The notes under the pieces: model-generated | What the model was told of the DNA's origin: nothing | The model's database searches: none | The model's input: the letters and a program-made list of their open reading frames with translations, nothing else | Made by a program: the position numbers and the translations under genes | Source: Vespa crabro | Taxonomy: Eukaryota > Arthropoda > Insecta > Hymenoptera > Vespidae | DNA length: 64,000 bases | NCBI RefSeq assembly: GCF_910589235.1 | Contig: NC_060964.1 | Span: forward strand, 5,647,992-5,711,991 | Direction of reading: 5' to 3' | Shown here: one piece after another, positions 62,006 through 64,000 of the stretch | How positions within the stretch are numbered: the first letter of the stretch is position 1 | Layout: every line of letters begins with the position of its first letter

Positions 62006-63042
62006 AAAAAAAAACAAAACGAAAAAGGATAACGAAAAAAAAAAAAAATTTTTTTTAAAGAAAAAGCGGAAGGGGTGGTAAGCGCAGAAAGTTACGAAAA
62101 AAGAAACGAAGCAGAAATGCGTCGATTCGCGAGAGCTATGTTCTCTCTGCAGCCAGCCGTTGTAATTTAAATCCAATTTGAGTTCGTTAGTTTACAATTA
62201 GTGCCGCTTCCACGGTGGTGCACGCTTAATGTTATAACGTGCTACGTATATCGCCCTTTGTCATCGCGCTTGCGACTAACTTACGCGCTTCTCCGTAGTA
62301 CGCTGGAACGACGAACATTTTCAGAGAGCAGATAATATTCCACCGAGGAATCGTCTAACTGCAAAAATGTCCGAGCGCATCTATTTAATTCCGCGTGCAT
62401 AAATTCACGTTGAAAAGCGTTGGCATACAGTAGCAAAGCTTTATGTTATTTCTAATGAACCATAAATGTTTAGGATTTTAGGGGTGGAACACGATAAATC
62501 CGAATGTAATAATAAAATTTTTCTTGTTTTTTTTTTTTTTTTTTTTTTTTTCTTCTGTTATACATGAAAAAAACACGTACCTAGGGGTACACTCTTTTTT
62601 TGTCATTTCTTTATTTTTTTTTTTTTTTTCATTTCTTTTTCTTTCTTTTTTTTCTTTATTTTTTTTTTCTTTACGTCATTATAAACGTACACGAAGTTTA
62701 ACTCATCCTCGAGCTCTTTTAACGTCTACATGCCGTTCATTTTGATGCTGTCAAGTACAGACTGCTTTACCGAGTCCTCCCTGAGCATGTTCGTAGAAAC
62801 TGGTGATAATAGAAAGAGGAAGGATCAAGGATAAGGGATAAAATTCCATTCTGTATTTAGTCGAAAATTCAAAACCCCTGAGAATTCCTAATTCCAAATG
62901 CCGGCTCTGATCTCTTCATTACAGAATATGTATGTACGTTTACCGTATATTATATACGCTCATATTCTACCGAGAAGATATGTAATTAGGTCAAATCTTT
63001 GGATGAGCGTGCATTTAATTCAGAACTCAAAATCCTTTTCTA

Positions 63043-63047
<5 letters not shown>

Positions 63048-63089
<42 letters not shown>
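63048..63089. repeat. (TC)n microsatellite
   Basis: Complementary to the GA run at 63283. Confidence 0.9.
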
Positions 63090-63090
<1 letters not shown>

Positions 63091-63276
63091 ACATGCACAT
63101 ACTGGATTATACTTCGATTAGTACTTTATTCCTGGCAATATTAAACGCTCTATAATTCTCCAAATTCCTTCACTTATTTCTGATTGATCCGAATATCTTT
63201 TTGCCAGAATTCAGAATTCCAGGGATAAGCGAAGGCACAGGGAGAAATAGAAAGAAAAGGATATAGGTATGGTACC

Positions 63277-63282
<6 letters not shown>

Positions 63283-63322
<40 letters not shown>
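63283..63322. repeat. (AG)n microsatellite
   Basis: About 19 units; lies about 190 bases after the complementary TC run. Confidence 0.9.
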
Positions 63323-63325
<3 letters not shown>

Positions 63326-64000
63326 AGACAAGATCGAGCGCGATGATGCCCACAGACGCGATAAATTCTTCTCTTTAAGCGCTTTAATAATGGCTCGGAG
63401 ATTGAAAGGCCTCCCTGGAACAATGCCGCCGAGGTGAACGGTTTTACTTTTTCCTTTCTCTTTTTTAAGCTTTTTTTCTCGTGCCTTTTCTTTCGGTCTG
63501 AGATTATACGGTCCAAGCCATAAATTTTCGAACGTTTCGTTACTCTTTAATATCTCGAATAGAAGAACTACTGCAAAACTATGAAGAAAATTATTTGCGA
63601 ATACTCACTTCGCATAGGTAATCGTTGTAACGGTGGTGGTGGGAGGGAGTGGGTAGAGAGGTGGTGGGTGGAAAATAAAAATAGAAAATTGATTAGAGTT
63701 ACTTCATTTTTAATGAAATATAAATGGCAAAATACGATTGATATAAACGCCATAGAAATAAAGGAAAGGATCGAAACTTCTTTGAATGTTATTAAATGAA
63801 TTCACCTAAGTGTAGCTTACGTAAGCGTAATTTCACGAGGATACTAAACGTAGGAAAATGAAGGTAAGTAGACTAAGAATGATGTAATCGATCGATATTG
63901 CATATCGTTATGGAAAAGACGAAGCGCTAGAGGTTTCCTTTGTTTTCTTCATTATTATTCCAGCTTTGGCAAATCGTGAAGCCGCTCCCCGTAGGCTATG

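Larger units (their letters stand above)
59769..64000 (+). other. Intron 3, 5' part (continues past the window)
   Basis: From the GTAAGT donor to the window end no acceptor supplies an in-phase CUB continuation that I can defend. The strongest acceptor-like site (63963) leads into a stop in the required phase. GA (60438, 61954, 63283), TC/CA (60857), TA (61540) and TC (63048) tracts are present. The unique DNA at 59960-60420, 62080-62500 and 62690-63040 shows no gene. The long frame at 60524-61450 is largely repeat translation. Confidence 0.6.

Noticed and set aside
62140..62200. CTCTCTGCAG acceptor-like site in intron 3
   Set aside because: In the phase left by exon 3 it meets a stop after three further codons and shows no CUB residues.
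62895..62990. TCTTCATTACAG acceptor-like site with an open frame
   Set aside because: The translation lacks the Gly-Gly and cysteine pattern of the second CUB half and stops after about 20 codons.
1..64000. Search for CRISPR arrays, transposon ends, telomeric TTAGG repeats and familiar insect microRNAs
   Set aside because: No spaced direct-repeat array, mariner or piggyBac terminal sequence, TTAGG tract or familiar microRNA was noticed by eye; a systematic search with dedicated tools was not possible.

Overview
The window is eukaryotic, intron-rich, AT-rich DNA loaded with simple-sequence repeats. (GA)n/(TC)n, (TA)n, (ATT)n, (GAA)n, poly-A/poly-T and GAAA/TTTC tracts recur every few hundred bases on both strands, while CpG dinucleotides remain common in the unique DNA between them. 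Together with GTAAGT/GTGAGT donors, pyrimidine-AG acceptors and an insect-looking secreted protein, this suggests an insect, most likely a hymenopteran (wasp or bee). That is inference from composition; no taxon-diagnostic sequence was recognised. There is no sign of operons, ribosome binding sites, CRISPR, phage or bacterial genes.

One protein-coding gene is well supported. It lies on the + strand and starts at 23874. Exon 1 (23874-24006) encodes a signal peptide and short linker. Exon 2 (57448-57621) encodes a ten-cysteine module. Exon 3 (59585-59768) encodes the first half of a CUB domain. The three exons join in phase across GT-AG junctions (phase 1, phase 1, then phase 2) into 163 complete codons with no stop. 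The message must continue past 64000, because the CUB domain is only half built. Intron 1 is about 33.4 kb, intron 2 about 2.0 kb, and intron 3 runs off the window. The product should be a secreted or cell-surface protein; its exact identity is not established.

Layout: 1-22866 is upstream DNA, either intergenic or a 5' UTR intron, with low-complexity tracts and unique islands but no gene I can defend. 22867-22970 is a candidate 5' exon with a good branch point, acceptor and donor. 23837-23873 is a GA-rich leader running directly into the start codon. 24007-57447 is intron 1, which holds most of the window, including unique islands that could be regulatory (31063-31280, 32300-32525, 34390-34700, 53280-53530) and two related ATTACC palindromes. 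57622-59584 is intron 2 and 59769-64000 is intron 3.

Most long open frames in the window are translated microsatellites (Ser-Leu, Arg-Glu, Tyr-Ile, Phe/Lys runs) and are not genes. I did not find a clearly new biological system. The most checkable leads are the Cys-rich/CUB gene with its giant first intron, the cryptic upstream exon, and the complementary UC/GA tracts around exon 3.
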